Source of the DNA: an uncultured Erysipelotrichaceae bacterium | GTDB lineage: Bacteria; Bacillota_I; Bacilli_A; Erysipelotrichales; Erysipelotrichaceae | DNA length: 58,326 bases | Direction of reading: 5' to 3' | NCBI GenBank assembly: GCA_902766005.1 | Contig: CACXCB010000282.1 | Coordinates: 1 to 58,326, forward strand | In this document: positions 28,162 to 36,771 of the stretch, one piece after another | Layout of the letters: every line of letters starts with the position of its first letter | Numbering within the stretch: the first letter of the stretch is position 1 | Translations under genes and position numbers: made by a program | Notes under the pieces: model-generated | The model's input: only the letters and a program-made list of their open reading frames with translations | Database searches by the model: none | What the model was told of the DNA's origin: nothing

Positions 28162-28740
28162 CTATTTTCTGTTTGCCAGTTCCATCTGCCTCTTAATGAT
28201 GAGACGGATGATATCTGCAGCAAGTTCTGCATCGTCATTGCAAATGACATATTTGTACTGGTTTGTCATCTCAAGTTCTCTTGCAGCCTTGGCCAGACGT
28301 TCCTGCACGATTTCCTCAGGCTCTGTGTTTCTGCCTCGGATTCTCTTTTCCAGTTCTTCCATGCTTGGCGGTATGATGAAAATCGTAATAGCATCCGGGA
28401 CTTTTTCCCTGACCTGTCTGCATCCCTGCACTTCAATTTCCAGAAGAACATTCTTGCCTGCATTGCGGATTCTTTCCACTTCTTTTACCGGTGTTCCGTA
28501 GTAATTGCCTACAAATTCTGCTGATTCCAGCAGTTCGCCGTTTTCACGGGCTTTTAAGAATTCTTCCTTGGAAACATAGTAGTAATTTACGCCTTCTTCT
28601 TCCCCGGCTCTTTTTTCTCTTGTTGTCATGGAAACAGAGAAAGCAAGTTTCAATTCCGGATCATCTATGAAATTCTTGATAACGGTTCCCTTTCCTACAC
28701 CGGAAGGCCCGCTGATTACAATTAATAAACCCTTTTCCAT
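28162..28740 (-). CDS. gmk: Guanylate kinase
   Basis: A 192-residue enzyme that phosphorylates GMP to GDP. The P-loop SGPSGVGKGT is at about 9-18. The GMP-binding segment with TTREKRAGEEEGVNYYYVS follows near 41-59, then the lid region. The length is slightly below the usual 200-207. It is divergent from rqcH; in many Bacillota gmk is near rpoZ and priA, which are not here. Confidence 0.96.
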   Translation of the reverse strand: MEKGLLIVISGPSGVGKGTVIKNFIDDPELKLAFSVSMTTREKRAGEEEGVNYYYVSKEEFLKARENGELLESAEFVGNYYGTPVKEVERIRNAGKNVLLEIEVQGCRQVREKVPDAITIFIIPPSMEELEKRIRGRNTEPEEIVQERLAKAARELEMTNQYKYVICNDDAELAADIIRLIIKRQMELANRK

Positions 28741-28763
28741 ACTACCCCCTTTTTGTTACCAAA

Positions 28764-28792
28764 ATATTAGACAATTTCATGATTGAAGTCAA
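28764..28792 (-). promoter_or_regulatory. gmk promoter
   Basis: TTGACT (28787-28792) and TAATAT (28764-28769), 17-base spacer. It interlocks with the divergent rqcH promoter. Confidence 0.7.
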
Positions 28793-28803
28793 TGAGGTAT
28801 AAT
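28775..28803 (+). promoter_or_regulatory. rqcH promoter
   Basis: Perfect TATAAT (28798-28803) with a weak -35, TTTCAT (28775-28780), at 17 bases. The two promoters share DNA, so polymerases would exclude each other. Confidence 0.5.
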
Positions 28804-28822
28804 AATACAGCGAGGTTATATT

Positions 28823-30463
28823 ATGGCAATAGATGGTATTCTTTTATCCAAGATGGTTCCGGAAGTACAGGCTGTGCTTCCTTTGCGCATACAGAAAATA
28901 TACGAGATTTCCAATACCGAAGTTTTATTTCAGGTTCATGGAGCAGGCGGCAAAAAACAGTTGCTGATATCCTGCCACTCTGTTTATAACCGTTTCCTGC
29001 TGACAAAGCGTTCCTATCCGACACCGATGGAACCCGGCAACTTTGTCATGGTGTTACGCAAATACCTTGAAGGCAGCATTATTGAAGAAATCGAACAGGC
29101 AGGTCTCGACAGATGGTGTTATATGAATATCCGCCGTCACAACGATATCGGTGATCTTGAATACCTGACATTGTATATCGAACTCATGGGCAAATATGCC
29201 AATATTGTCCTTGTCAATGCTGAAGGAAAAATCATTGATGCGTTAAAGAGAATCCCTCCGTTTGAAAACAGCAAAAGAACCATTTTCCCGGGTGCAATGT
29301 TTACCAAAACCCCACCCCAGGAAAAAAAGAATCCTTTTGAAACCATTGCCATTGATTTGGAAGTCCCTCTGACAAAACAGTTCCTCGGTTTTTCCCCGCA
29401 GCTTTCCAAAGAGATTGAATACAGGATGTCTAACGGGCAGAGCTTTCAAAGCATTATGCAGGAAATCAAAGACTCCGAAAATCTGTATATTTCCATTGAA
29501 CAGCCTGAGCAGTTTCATTGTATTCCATTGACAATGCTTGGCGCATACCGATCTTATCCCCTGTTTGAAGGATTTGATCTTCTTTACCACCAAAAGGAAG
29601 AAAAAGAGCGCATCAAACAAATCAGCGGAGATATCTTTCAGTTTGTCAACAGACAGATCAAGCATCAACGCACAAAACTTCCAAGGCTCGAAGAAGAATA
29701 TGAAACAGCTTTGGATTGTGATAAATACCGCAAGTATGGAGATCTTCTGTATACCTATCAGGTTCAGGATACCAAAGGTACAACGGAAATCTATCTGGAG
29801 GATTATGAAACAGAAGAAAAAATCCGTGTCCCCCTCGATCCCAAACTTGATGGCAGAGGCAATGCGAATAAAGCTTACACCCGTTACAACAAGCTGAAAA
29901 AAGGACAGGTGCATTTGCAGGAACAGATCAAGATCTGCAAAGATGAATTGTCTTATTTTGAAGGCATTCTGCAGCAGCTCAACCAGGCGGATTTCCAGAC
30001 TGCAACCGAAATTCGTGAAGAACTGATCAGATACGGATACCTCAAAGAGAAGAAAAACAACAAAAAGAAAAACAAAAAGAAAAAAACGGAAGAACCGCAT
30101 ATCACAACGGTCGAATACATGGGGACACTCATTTCCTTCGGAAAGAACAATCTGCAAAATGAAACACTGACATGGCACAAGGCAAAGAAGAATGAAATCT
30201 GGATGCATGCCAAGGATTACCATGGCGCACACCTTGTGATTCATGATGACCATCCTTCCGAAGAGATCATTCGCATGAGCGCCATGATAGCCGCATACTA
30301 TTCTGCCGGAAGACAGTCATCCAGCGTCCCTGTCATCTGGTGTCCGGTGAAAAACCTGAAAAAAATACCCGGTGCAAAACCGGGCATGGTACAATTAGGT
30401 TCCTATCGTACAATTTATATTGATCCTGAGCCTGAAACAATTCAGTCATTGGGATTGGAATGA
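28823..30463 (+). CDS. rqcH: Ribosome quality control protein RqcH (NFACT family)
   Basis: A 546-residue NFACT protein. Bacterial RqcH binds stalled 50S-peptidyl-tRNA complexes and adds C-terminal alanine tails for degradation. NFACT-N begins MAIDGILLSKM; helix-hairpin-helix and coiled-coil regions span about 270-400; a very basic K/N-rich linker lies near 410-425; the C-terminal NFACT-R domain follows, with WMHAKDYHGAHLVI. It was formerly annotated as fibronectin-binding protein FbpA. Its last 22 bases overlap the 3' end of the rluB-type gene on the other strand. Confidence 0.94.
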   Translation: MAIDGILLSKMVPEVQAVLPLRIQKIYEISNTEVLFQVHGAGGKKQLLISCHSVYNRFLLTKRSYPTPMEPGNFVMVLRKYLEGSIIEEIEQAGLDRWCYMNIRRHNDIGDLEYLTLYIELMGKYANIVLVNAEGKIIDALKRIPPFENSKRTIFPGAMFTKTPPQEKKNPFETIAIDLEVPLTKQFLGFSPQLSKEIEYRMSNGQSFQSIMQEIKDSENLYISIEQPEQFHCIPLTMLGAYRSYPLFEGFDLLYHQKEEKERIKQISGDIFQFVNRQIKHQRTKLPRLEEEYETALDCDKYRKYGDLLYTYQVQDTKGTTEIYLEDYETEEKIRVPLDPKLDGRGNANKAYTRYNKLKKGQVHLQEQIKICKDELSYFEGILQQLNQADFQTATEIREELIRYGYLKEKKNNKKKNKKKKTEEPHITTVEYMGTLISFGKNNLQNETLTWHKAKKNEIWMHAKDYHGAHLVIHDDHPSEEIIRMSAMIAAYYSAGRQSSSVPVIWCPVKNLKKIPGAKPGMVQLGSYRTIYIDPEPETIQSLGLE

Positions 30464-31185
30464 TAACCCATTTTCGCCAGGGTTATCATTTTTTTCACTT
30501 CATACATCCTGAGCTTTCTGTATTCCCCCTGTTTCAATTTACCGAGCTCAAGATAGCCGTAACGGATGCGGGCAAGCCTTTTAACCTCCAGATGAAAATA
30601 TTCCATCATCCTTCTGACTTCCCTGTTTCTTCCTTCATAGATTGTAATTTCAATGTCGGAATAGTTCTTGTTTTTGGATCGGTTGATAATCAGCACATCC
30701 GCAGGCAATGTTTTCTTGTCATCAATGTAGATTCCCCTTGACAGCATTTTTGCCATGGAATCCGTCAGATACCCTTCCACATGTACTGCATATGTCTTGG
30801 GGATCTGATATTTCGGATGCATCATCAAATTGGCAAATTCCCCATCATTGGTCATTAATAACAGTCCGGTTGTATCATAGTCCAGCCTGCCTACAGGGAA
30901 CACCCTTTCCTCTACACCTTCCATGCAGCTCATAACGGTTTTTCTGTCCCTGTCATCCGTGACGGCACTGATCACCTTTGCCGGCTTGTTGAGAAGATAA
31001 TATACTTTTTCTTCATTCTGCAGTTTCTTGCCATCAACCTCAATCCTGTCATCCGGTGCTACCTGAAAACCCATTTCCGTTATCACGGCACCGTTGACAC
31101 TGACCCTTCCCTGTTTGATCAGTTCTTCAGCTTTTCTTCTTGAAGCTATTCCTGCTTTTGCGATTGCTTTCTGTAATCTTTCCAT
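30442..31185 (-). CDS. 23S rRNA pseudouridine synthase, RluB/RsuA family
   Basis: A 247-residue synthase with an N-terminal S4 RNA-binding domain (1-60: MERLQKAIAKAGIASRRKAEE in part) and the catalytic domain with GRLDYDTTGLLL (catalytic Asp102). RluB (23S U2605) is the likely activity for this Gram-positive class, but RsuA/RluE cannot be excluded. ATG 31185 follows GAGGTGG; a longer frame begins at TTG. It ends an operon after the glucosaminidase and ParB-like genes, which is not its common scpAB neighbourhood. Confidence 0.9.
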   Translation of the reverse strand: MERLQKAIAKAGIASRRKAEELIKQGRVSVNGAVITEMGFQVAPDDRIEVDGKKLQNEEKVYYLLNKPAKVISAVTDDRDRKTVMSCMEGVEERVFPVGRLDYDTTGLLLMTNDGEFANLMMHPKYQIPKTYAVHVEGYLTDSMAKMLSRGIYIDDKKTLPADVLIINRSKNKNYSDIEITIYEGRNREVRRMMEYFHLEVKRLARIRYGYLELGKLKQGEYRKLRMYEVKKMITLAKMGYHSNPND

Positions 31186-31193
31186 AATCCACC

Positions 31194-31469
31194 TCAATGT
31201 TTGTTCTGGGTATTTCCCCAGAATGCACTTCCCGCTTTGGAATAATCATTTAAGATCATCACGGGAATCCGGTTAAACTTTGTGTTTTTCTCTGCCAGAA
31301 CGGCACAGGCGGATAAACGCCTGTTCCCATCGATGCATTGATATCCATCCTCAGTCACATTCACCTGAACCGGAATCGCAATGCCTCTTTTTTCTATGCT
31401 TTCCAGCAACTTTCCGGGGTCTTTTGTTTCATATCGGATTTCATGTATATCTATGGTTTTATTGATCAT
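31194..31469 (-). CDS. ParB/sulfiredoxin-fold protein
   Basis: A 91-residue single-domain protein of the ParB N-terminal/Srx-like fold. Key signs are the 'EIRYETKDPGKLLESIEKRG' start and the DGNRR signature (47-51; DGHRR in ParB), which lies in the nucleotide-binding region of the family. There is no helix-turn-helix or dimer domain, so it is not a chromosome-partition ParB. It overlaps the 3' end of the glucosaminidase gene by 11 bases and lies 8 bases before the pseudouridine synthase start, with GAGGAACAGG as ribosome site. Its role is unknown. Confidence 0.8.
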   Translation of the reverse strand: MINKTIDIHEIRYETKDPGKLLESIEKRGIAIPVQVNVTEDGYQCIDGNRRLSACAVLAEKNTKFNRIPVMILNDYSKAGSAFWGNTQNKH

Positions 31470-34263
31470 CCTGTTCCTCTTCCCTGATGATTCGCATCGC
31501 CATCGTCTCTTCCCAGCGGATATCGATCATCCTTGTTTCCTCCATCATCCTGTCTACTTCAGCTTTTCTTTCTCTGCTTCTCTTACGGATTGTCCTCTGC
31601 TGAAGAAGACGGCGGATCAAAAGACCGAGAAGAATTAACCCGGTGGATCCTAAAGCCAGATACCCGTACCAAGTCAATGGATCTTCAATCTCCTCATCAC
31701 TTGTTTCAAAAGTAACGGTCTCCACCGGATCATCGGCATAATATACCGAACTTGTTCTGCGATAACCTACCGCATATGTACCCGGTTTGTCAATCATAAA
31801 ACTGATCCGGTTTTCCGACTGTCTGGTATAACACATCTCTACATCACCATCCGTATCCAGATGAAACAGACGATAGATGACATTCTCTTCCGCATTTTCA
31901 GGCTTGGCAATACTGCAGACAAGAGAGTTGGATGGCAGAACCGTCTCCCCGTTCTTTGTCAATTCAATAACAAAAGAAGAATCATAGGTATAACTTTGTC
32001 CTTCGACAATTTTCTGCAGATCGCTGTCTTCCTCATTTTCTACAATAGAAGCACTATAGAAATCACGATGATACACATTTTTATCAAGAGAGTTCGCCAA
32101 AGGCATCGAAACCGACAAACCGGAAATACCGAAATATCTGTTATTTTCGCTGACCGTATAACCGATTCCGTCTCCGATTGCCTTATGAACAATTCTGTCA
32201 AACTGCCTCAGCTGGTTCTGCGTCAGATACGGAAGGAAAGCAGTATCGATTTCCTGTTTAAACAACAGAATCGAAGATTTCTCATCCCCTGTCAAATCCT
32301 CTTTATCCTTGTAAGTTTCGATCATTTCTTCAATCTGTGTTTTCTTGTCATTGCGATAGGCATTCTGTTCGGCGGATATGGAAATATCATACGATGTCTC
32401 ATTTCCGTAATAGTTGACATTCACCTGCTGGTCGCCGTCTTTGGACATGTTGAAGTTGCTGATCATCGAAGTTGTCAAAGCGTCTTCCAGCTCCGTACCG
32501 TCTTTCAATATGACATGCACTCTTCCTCTCATCAAAGAAATGCGGTCATTTCTTTCATATTCCCTTAATGGATAAGAAGAGATATTGACAGAATCCACTT
32601 CCTTCATTGAAGCGACATAATAGCCATCTGTTTTCTTTTCCCATCCATCAAACAGATACCCTTTTTTTTCGGGTTTGATATATACTTCTTCCCTGCCTTC
32701 GGGAAGCTTGTATGCAGTGATATCCTCATCCAAGACATAAGATACCTCTGTCAGCGTGTAAGAATGCATTTCACCGTCATTGATCAAATCAAATTCGTCT
32801 TTGCGGACATAGCCGATATCTTCTTCAAAATCATAGTCATAGCTGATATCGGTCAAATCATCTGTCAAGGTGGAATCACTCTGGATCATATAGTAATCTT
32901 CATCGCTGTCATCCAACACCACGACCGCATAATCCTTTTCTGCAGGTGTATAATACAATGCTCCGTCATTCTGGTTGGGACTGCGGTATACGGCACATTG
33001 TACAGTGTTATTTTTAACGGCAAGCTGCGCATCATTCAAATCCTTCTGATCCAATGCGTTATCCAGCTGGGCATAATACTGTGCACATTTCTCACCCCAA
33101 TAGGGATCATCGCTGCAGGATACATTCATGCCTGCAGATTTATTTCCAAAAAAACTGCCGTGGTAAACATCCTTGAGCGGTGAACAGTATGTTCCGGAAA
33201 TCATGTATTTTGCATGAGCATATACGGAATCATTCAATGTCAGGAAACGATCCTCTTCCATCTGCATGTCTTCATCATAAGCAGCACTGGCAAACAGATG
33301 ATTTCCCATATAGCTTCTGACATTTCTGCCATAGGAAGACTCCATAATACTCTGCGAAAGCATCATCATGGCATTAGAGCCGTATTGATACTGGTATTGC
33401 CAAAAAGCATCCATCATTCCGTACAGCTGGGAGCGGGTAATCGTATCATCCTCGCCATTGACATCAGCATCCACATAAGAATCCATTGCGCCATGAATGC
33501 CGATGGTATCTTCAAGATATGCTTCAACCTCCGAAGCCTCATATGAAGTCAATGTACGATGCCCAACAAACTGATAATAATTGTAATATGGCATTTCATT
33601 GACTGCGGATTCGTGGCTATCATTAGCAAGGTCATTTGTCAACTCTTTCAGGGAATTGTAGAAATAATGGCCGTCATAACTGTAATACTCCCCCTCATCC
33701 ATGAATTCCGGTTTCTCACCAAGCTGAATGATATAGGAGAATGCATCCGTCTGCATCTGTGTCTTGATCTCATGATACAGATTTCCCTGTTCAACCGTAT
33801 AAATGCTTGTGGTTACATCTATGTTTTCAAGAGGGACAATATCCACATCCTCTGCAGAGGCGGAAGCCGTAACTCCGGAAACAAGAAATGTGACTCTTTC
33901 CCCGTCTTCATCGGTATCGACATAAGCGCCGTCGATACCATAGCAGCCGTTCAGATAACCGGTCTTGCCGTCTGAGGACTGTTTATAAGAAATGCGGTAT
34001 TCACACGCATCATCCGTATGGAAAGTTACAATTGCATTTTCCGCCGCCAAAACCCGCTCTTCATATTGAATGGCAAGATTGCCGTATTCTTCTTTGTGTT
34101 CCTGAAAAGCTTCATATGCATCATGAAAAGAACTGTATGTATCCAAAACGGCTGTATCCGTTTCATAATCATATATTGTATATATTTCTTCTTCTGCATG
34201 TAATGCAATACCTTCAAGAAAACACAAAACACACAGACAAACGATCACCACTATCTTTTTCAT
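31459..34263 (-). CDS. Membrane-anchored surface glucosaminidase-domain protein
   Basis: A 934-residue predicted type I membrane protein. A signal peptide (1-23, cut after LHA) leads to an extracellular region with a glucosaminidase-type lytic domain (about 230-420); Glu308 in SIMESSYG is the likely catalytic acid and NHLFA matches the family. A listeria-type repeat-like segment (KKGYLFDGW) lies near 560. Beta-rich unknown regions follow. The C-terminus has one membrane helix (about 865-883) and a 51-residue charged cytoplasmic tail. Cell-wall cleavage during growth or division is likely. Most such enzymes are secreted or carry SH3b/LysM repeats instead of a C-terminal anchor. The start is MKKIVV (34263); the ribosome site is weak. 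Confidence 0.85.
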   Translation of the reverse strand: MKKIVVIVCLCVLCFLEGIALHAEEEIYTIYDYETDTAVLDTYSSFHDAYEAFQEHKEEYGNLAIQYEERVLAAENAIVTFHTDDACEYRISYKQSSDGKTGYLNGCYGIDGAYVDTDEDGERVTFLVSGVTASASAEDVDIVPLENIDVTTSIYTVEQGNLYHEIKTQMQTDAFSYIIQLGEKPEFMDEGEYYSYDGHYFYNSLKELTNDLANDSHESAVNEMPYYNYYQFVGHRTLTSYEASEVEAYLEDTIGIHGAMDSYVDADVNGEDDTITRSQLYGMMDAFWQYQYQYGSNAMMMLSQSIMESSYGRNVRSYMGNHLFASAAYDEDMQMEEDRFLTLNDSVYAHAKYMISGTYCSPLKDVYHGSFFGNKSAGMNVSCSDDPYWGEKCAQYYAQLDNALDQKDLNDAQLAVKNNTVQCAVYRSPNQNDGALYYTPAEKDYAVVVLDDSDEDYYMIQSDSTLTDDLTDISYDYDFEEDIGYVRKDEFDLINDGEMHSYTLTEVSYVLDEDITAYKLPEGREEVYIKPEKKGYLFDGWEKKTDGYYVASMKEVDSVNISSYPLREYERNDRISLMRGRVHVILKDGTELEDALTTSMISNFNMSKDGDQQVNVNYYGNETSYDISISAEQNAYRNDKKTQIEEMIETYKDKEDLTGDEKSSILLFKQEIDTAFLPYLTQNQLRQFDRIVHKAIGDGIGYTVSENNRYFGISGLSVSMPLANSLDKNVYHRDFYSASIVENEEDSDLQKIVEGQSYTYDSSFVIELTKNGETVLPSNSLVCSIAKPENAEENVIYRLFHLDTDGDVEMCYTRQSENRISFMIDKPGTYAVGYRRTSSVYYADDPVETVTFETSDEEIEDPLTWYGYLALGSTGLILLGLLIRRLLQQRTIRKRSRERKAEVDRMMEETRMIDIRWEETMAMRIIREEEQDDQ

Positions 34264-34372
34264 CCCAACCATTCTATCACGGTATCGTAAAATCACAAAT
34301 GAAGAAATCATTAAACCTTATTTTTTACCTGCTTTCCCTTTGCGTGCTAATATAATAATGGAGGTATTTCCT

Positions 34373-35284
34373 ATGAACTTCTTTGACCAGTTTAAGAAAA
34401 GCATCAATCTGCAATCCGAAGACAATTATTCCCCCGGCCCGCAGGAGAACAAAAAAGAAAATCCTGTCGAAAAAGAAATCCGCGATCTTTTCCCCAATGA
34501 AACTGAGGGGATGAAACTTGCAAGGGATTATTCCTGTATCAAGTATCCGGTTGAAGGGATAGATGTCTGGTACAGCTATGGCATCAACAACGCACAATAT
34601 CATTTCTATCAATCCGGCAATACCTGGGAGGCCAAAGAATACAGCCCTTTGGAAGCACGCATCTTTCTCTTCAAAAACGGTGGCAAGCCGGTCTTCTCGG
34701 ATAATTCAGGAAGAAGAATCAAACAATCATTGCTTGCAGAATACAATGAGGCTCTTGAGAATGCAGATGAAAACAGACAAGCTGCTCTTGTCGAACTGAA
34801 AACAAAAGCTTTTGAAGAAATCACAAATGCAGGCATTGACCTGTCCGACAAAGATGAAGAAACCATCTTCAAATATGTCGATGATCTCGCCAGAACCAGC
34901 CACAACAATCAGCAATTCGGTGCAAAAAAATGGATCTTTAAAAACGGCCTTACCTTTACTGTTGCCGGCTATCTGATCTCAACGGATTTTCTGTATTGTC
35001 TCATCCTCGCCAATCTGAAAGGCAGACATTCTTTTGCCGAGAAACATCTGATTCAGGATTTTGATTTCACACCTTATGAAAAAATCGTTAAAGAATCCGG
35101 TTCCGGTTATAAAATTTATGAAGATCTTCACGAAGATGCCGACGGACAGATCGGCAGAATTTATGATATTTTCAATCACAAAACATATGACGCTGTGGCA
35201 GAGCTCGATTACATCGATAAAGAAACGTCACATGAGCCTGAAACCGAATGGTATAAAACAGTACTAAAGGAAGTCAATCATTAG
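34373..35284 (+). CDS. Cytoplasmic protein of unknown function (303 aa)
   Basis: A soluble protein starting MNFFDQFKKSINLQ; AATGGAGG lies 9 bases before the ATG. No signal peptide or membrane helix is visible. The middle (about 110-170) looks helical and charged; the C-terminal third contains a hydrophobic core (LTFTVAGYLISTDFLYCLILANLKG) that reads as a buried sheet or helix in a globular fold. I do not recognise the family. It is a lone plus-strand gene between minus-strand operons, with TATAAT at 34351-34356 upstream and a terminator downstream. Confidence 0.75.
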   Translation: MNFFDQFKKSINLQSEDNYSPGPQENKKENPVEKEIRDLFPNETEGMKLARDYSCIKYPVEGIDVWYSYGINNAQYHFYQSGNTWEAKEYSPLEARIFLFKNGGKPVFSDNSGRRIKQSLLAEYNEALENADENRQAALVELKTKAFEEITNAGIDLSDKDEETIFKYVDDLARTSHNNQQFGAKKWIFKNGLTFTVAGYLISTDFLYCLILANLKGRHSFAEKHLIQDFDFTPYEKIVKESGSGYKIYEDLHEDADGQIGRIYDIFNHKTYDAVAELDYIDKETSHEPETEWYKTVLKEVNH

Positions 35285-35332
35285 TTTTTCCGATTTACTA
35301 AGAGGTTTCAAGCTGCATCATCACATAGATTC

Positions 35333-35368
35333 AAAACAGGAGAGCCGCATGATCGGTTCTCCTGTTTT
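35333..35368. terminator. Bidirectional terminator
   Basis: AAAACAGGAGA pairs with TCTCCTGTTTT around an imperfect, partly paired loop. Short T-tracts on both strands serve the convergent genes ending at 35284 and 35417. Confidence 0.7.
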
Positions 35369-35416
35369 CTGACTGCAAGGATCATAAAAATCCTTATGCA
35401 GCTTTTTTCTATTTTA

Positions 35417-36304
35417 TTATTTCTTTTTCTTCACATAAATGACTGAAGAGAATGGGAACAGGCTGTATTTCTTCAGGAAGTCTTCTGCCTTCATGATATG
35501 ATTCTTCTTTCCGTATACGGCATTATAAAACTGGAATGTTCCGTTATACAGATTCCTGTATGTTACGTAATGTGCGCCTCTTCCATGCATGTAAAGAAGA
35601 ATACCTGAATCGGATTCCTTCATTCTCTTTAAAGCAAGGGTGTTGGAAGGAATGACACTCATCTTTGCAGGAAGTCCCTTTTTGCGTAACCACAGCCATT
35701 CGGTCGTGATATCCTGACCGGCAACCTCTCCCAACAGTGCCCATCTCTGCAATCCTTCGGCACATTCACGCATTGGTATTTCAATGCCGTTGATCTTCAG
35801 GAGATTGTATGCGGAAATCCAACCGCATCCTTTATCTTTTGTGTTAAACCACCCGAAAGGAATTTTTTCCATCCTTCCCTGATTGATGATAAAGCCTTCA
35901 TCATCAAATATCGAATCATCGATATCATACCGCCATTTCTCAATGATCTTCTGAAAATCCTTTCCCTTGGCATAATAATAATTCGCTTCAAAGACAGGAA
36001 TCATATAAGGAACATTGCCTCTTGCGATAATGCGGGAAGGATGATTTTTTTTGATGATCCTCTCGGTGATAAATGCAAGTGCTTTTTTCTTTTCGGCAAG
36101 TTTCTTATCGGGATCCATCCAGATCGAAAGATACGCAACGGATTGGATCATGAAATGACTTACGATTCCTACCGGATCCTGATGATCCTCGATGATAAAG
36201 CTGTCCCTTTCCTCCTGGAAATACTTTGTCGGAAGATCTTTTTCGTGGGCTTTGTAGTATTCATCATATTGAAATCCCTGACGATAGGGAATTAAGCGAA
36301 TCAT
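35417..36304 (-). CDS. Predicted two-domain protein: GNAT-like N-terminus and C39-like cysteine peptidase
   Basis: A 295-residue protein. The C-terminal half (about 150-295) looks like a papain-fold C39-type peptidase: Cys160 in KGCGWISAYNLL (followed by an aromatic and a helix), His245 in RGAHYVTYR, and Asn261 in FYNAVYG, in the expected order. The N-terminal half (1-125) resembles an N-acetyltransferase (GNAT) fold by its length and its IEDHQDPVGIVSHF...AYLSIWMDP strand pattern. No signal peptide is present, so it acts in the cytoplasm. Its ATG overlaps the stop of the Nudix gene by 4 bases, so the two are translated together. Domain calls rest on motif reading only. Confidence 0.55.
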   Translation of the reverse strand: MIRLIPYRQGFQYDEYYKAHEKDLPTKYFQEERDSFIIEDHQDPVGIVSHFMIQSVAYLSIWMDPDKKLAEKKKALAFITERIIKKNHPSRIIARGNVPYMIPVFEANYYYAKGKDFQKIIEKWRYDIDDSIFDDEGFIINQGRMEKIPFGWFNTKDKGCGWISAYNLLKINGIEIPMRECAEGLQRWALLGEVAGQDITTEWLWLRKKGLPAKMSVIPSNTLALKRMKESDSGILLYMHGRGAHYVTYRNLYNGTFQFYNAVYGKKNHIMKAEDFLKKYSLFPFSSVIYVKKKK

Positions 36305-36711
36305 GCCTTCTCCTTTAAAAAAACTAATGCTTTGCGATAAAGATCCCTGTCATTCTCATATGTGATATTATCCAGTACATCTTCTTCCTTCATCCATTTC
36401 ATGCCCTGCAGCTCCTCCTGCTGGACAAGAGGATTTCCGCCGTTTTCTTCAGCCAGGAAATATATGACGTCTTTCATCACGCCCTCTTTCGGTGAATACT
36501 GCAGGCTGTAGCGAAAACCATCCAGGAATTGTACTTCATATCCTGTCTCTTCCCGAATTTCCCTTCTTGCGGTTTCCAATTCTGTTTCATCTTTCTCAAC
36601 ATGTCCTTTCGGGAAGCAATAGTGTCCCTGCACCTGGTGAATAACCAGAAAGGAATACTGATCATCCTCCTTTTTGAAAATGACTGCTCCGCATGATTTT
36701 TCTTTTTTCAT
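36301..36711 (-). CDS. Nudix hydrolase (MutT/Ap4A type)
   Basis: A 136-residue single-domain Nudix protein. The Nudix box G-x5-E-x7-REUxEExGU is complete at 36-58 (GHVEKDETELE...REIREETGYE), so metal-dependent pyrophosphatase activity on a nucleoside diphosphate-X is expected. The start 'SCGAVIF' and 'FPKGHVE' resemble diadenosine tetraphosphate hydrolases. It is coupled to the peptidase-like gene downstream. GCGAGG before the ATG is an acceptable ribosome site. Confidence 0.9.
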   Translation of the reverse strand: MKKEKSCGAVIFKKEDDQYSFLVIHQVQGHYCFPKGHVEKDETELETARREIREETGYEVQFLDGFRYSLQYSPKEGVMKDVIYFLAEENGGNPLVQQEELQGMKWMKEEDVLDNITYENDRDLYRKALVFLKEKA

Positions 36712-36727
36712 AAGAACCTCGCTTTTA

Positions 36728-36757
36728 AGAAAAGGAAGAGGGAATCTCCCCTCTTCC
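36728..36757 (-). terminator. thrS terminator
   Basis: GGAAGAGGG (36734-36742) pairs with CCCTCTTCC (36749-36757); TTTTCTT follows on the minus strand. Confidence 0.85.
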
Positions 36758-36771
36758 CTGATACATGTATT

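Noticed and set aside
29243..30253. 336-codon open frame opposite rqcH
   Set aside because: Strongly biased to Phe, Leu and Val, without a ribosome site; rqcH is complete on the other strand.
31194..31469. Chromosome-partition ParB or Noc
   Set aside because: Only the N-terminal fold is present: no helix-turn-helix, no dimer domain, no parA next to it and no parS-like palindrome.
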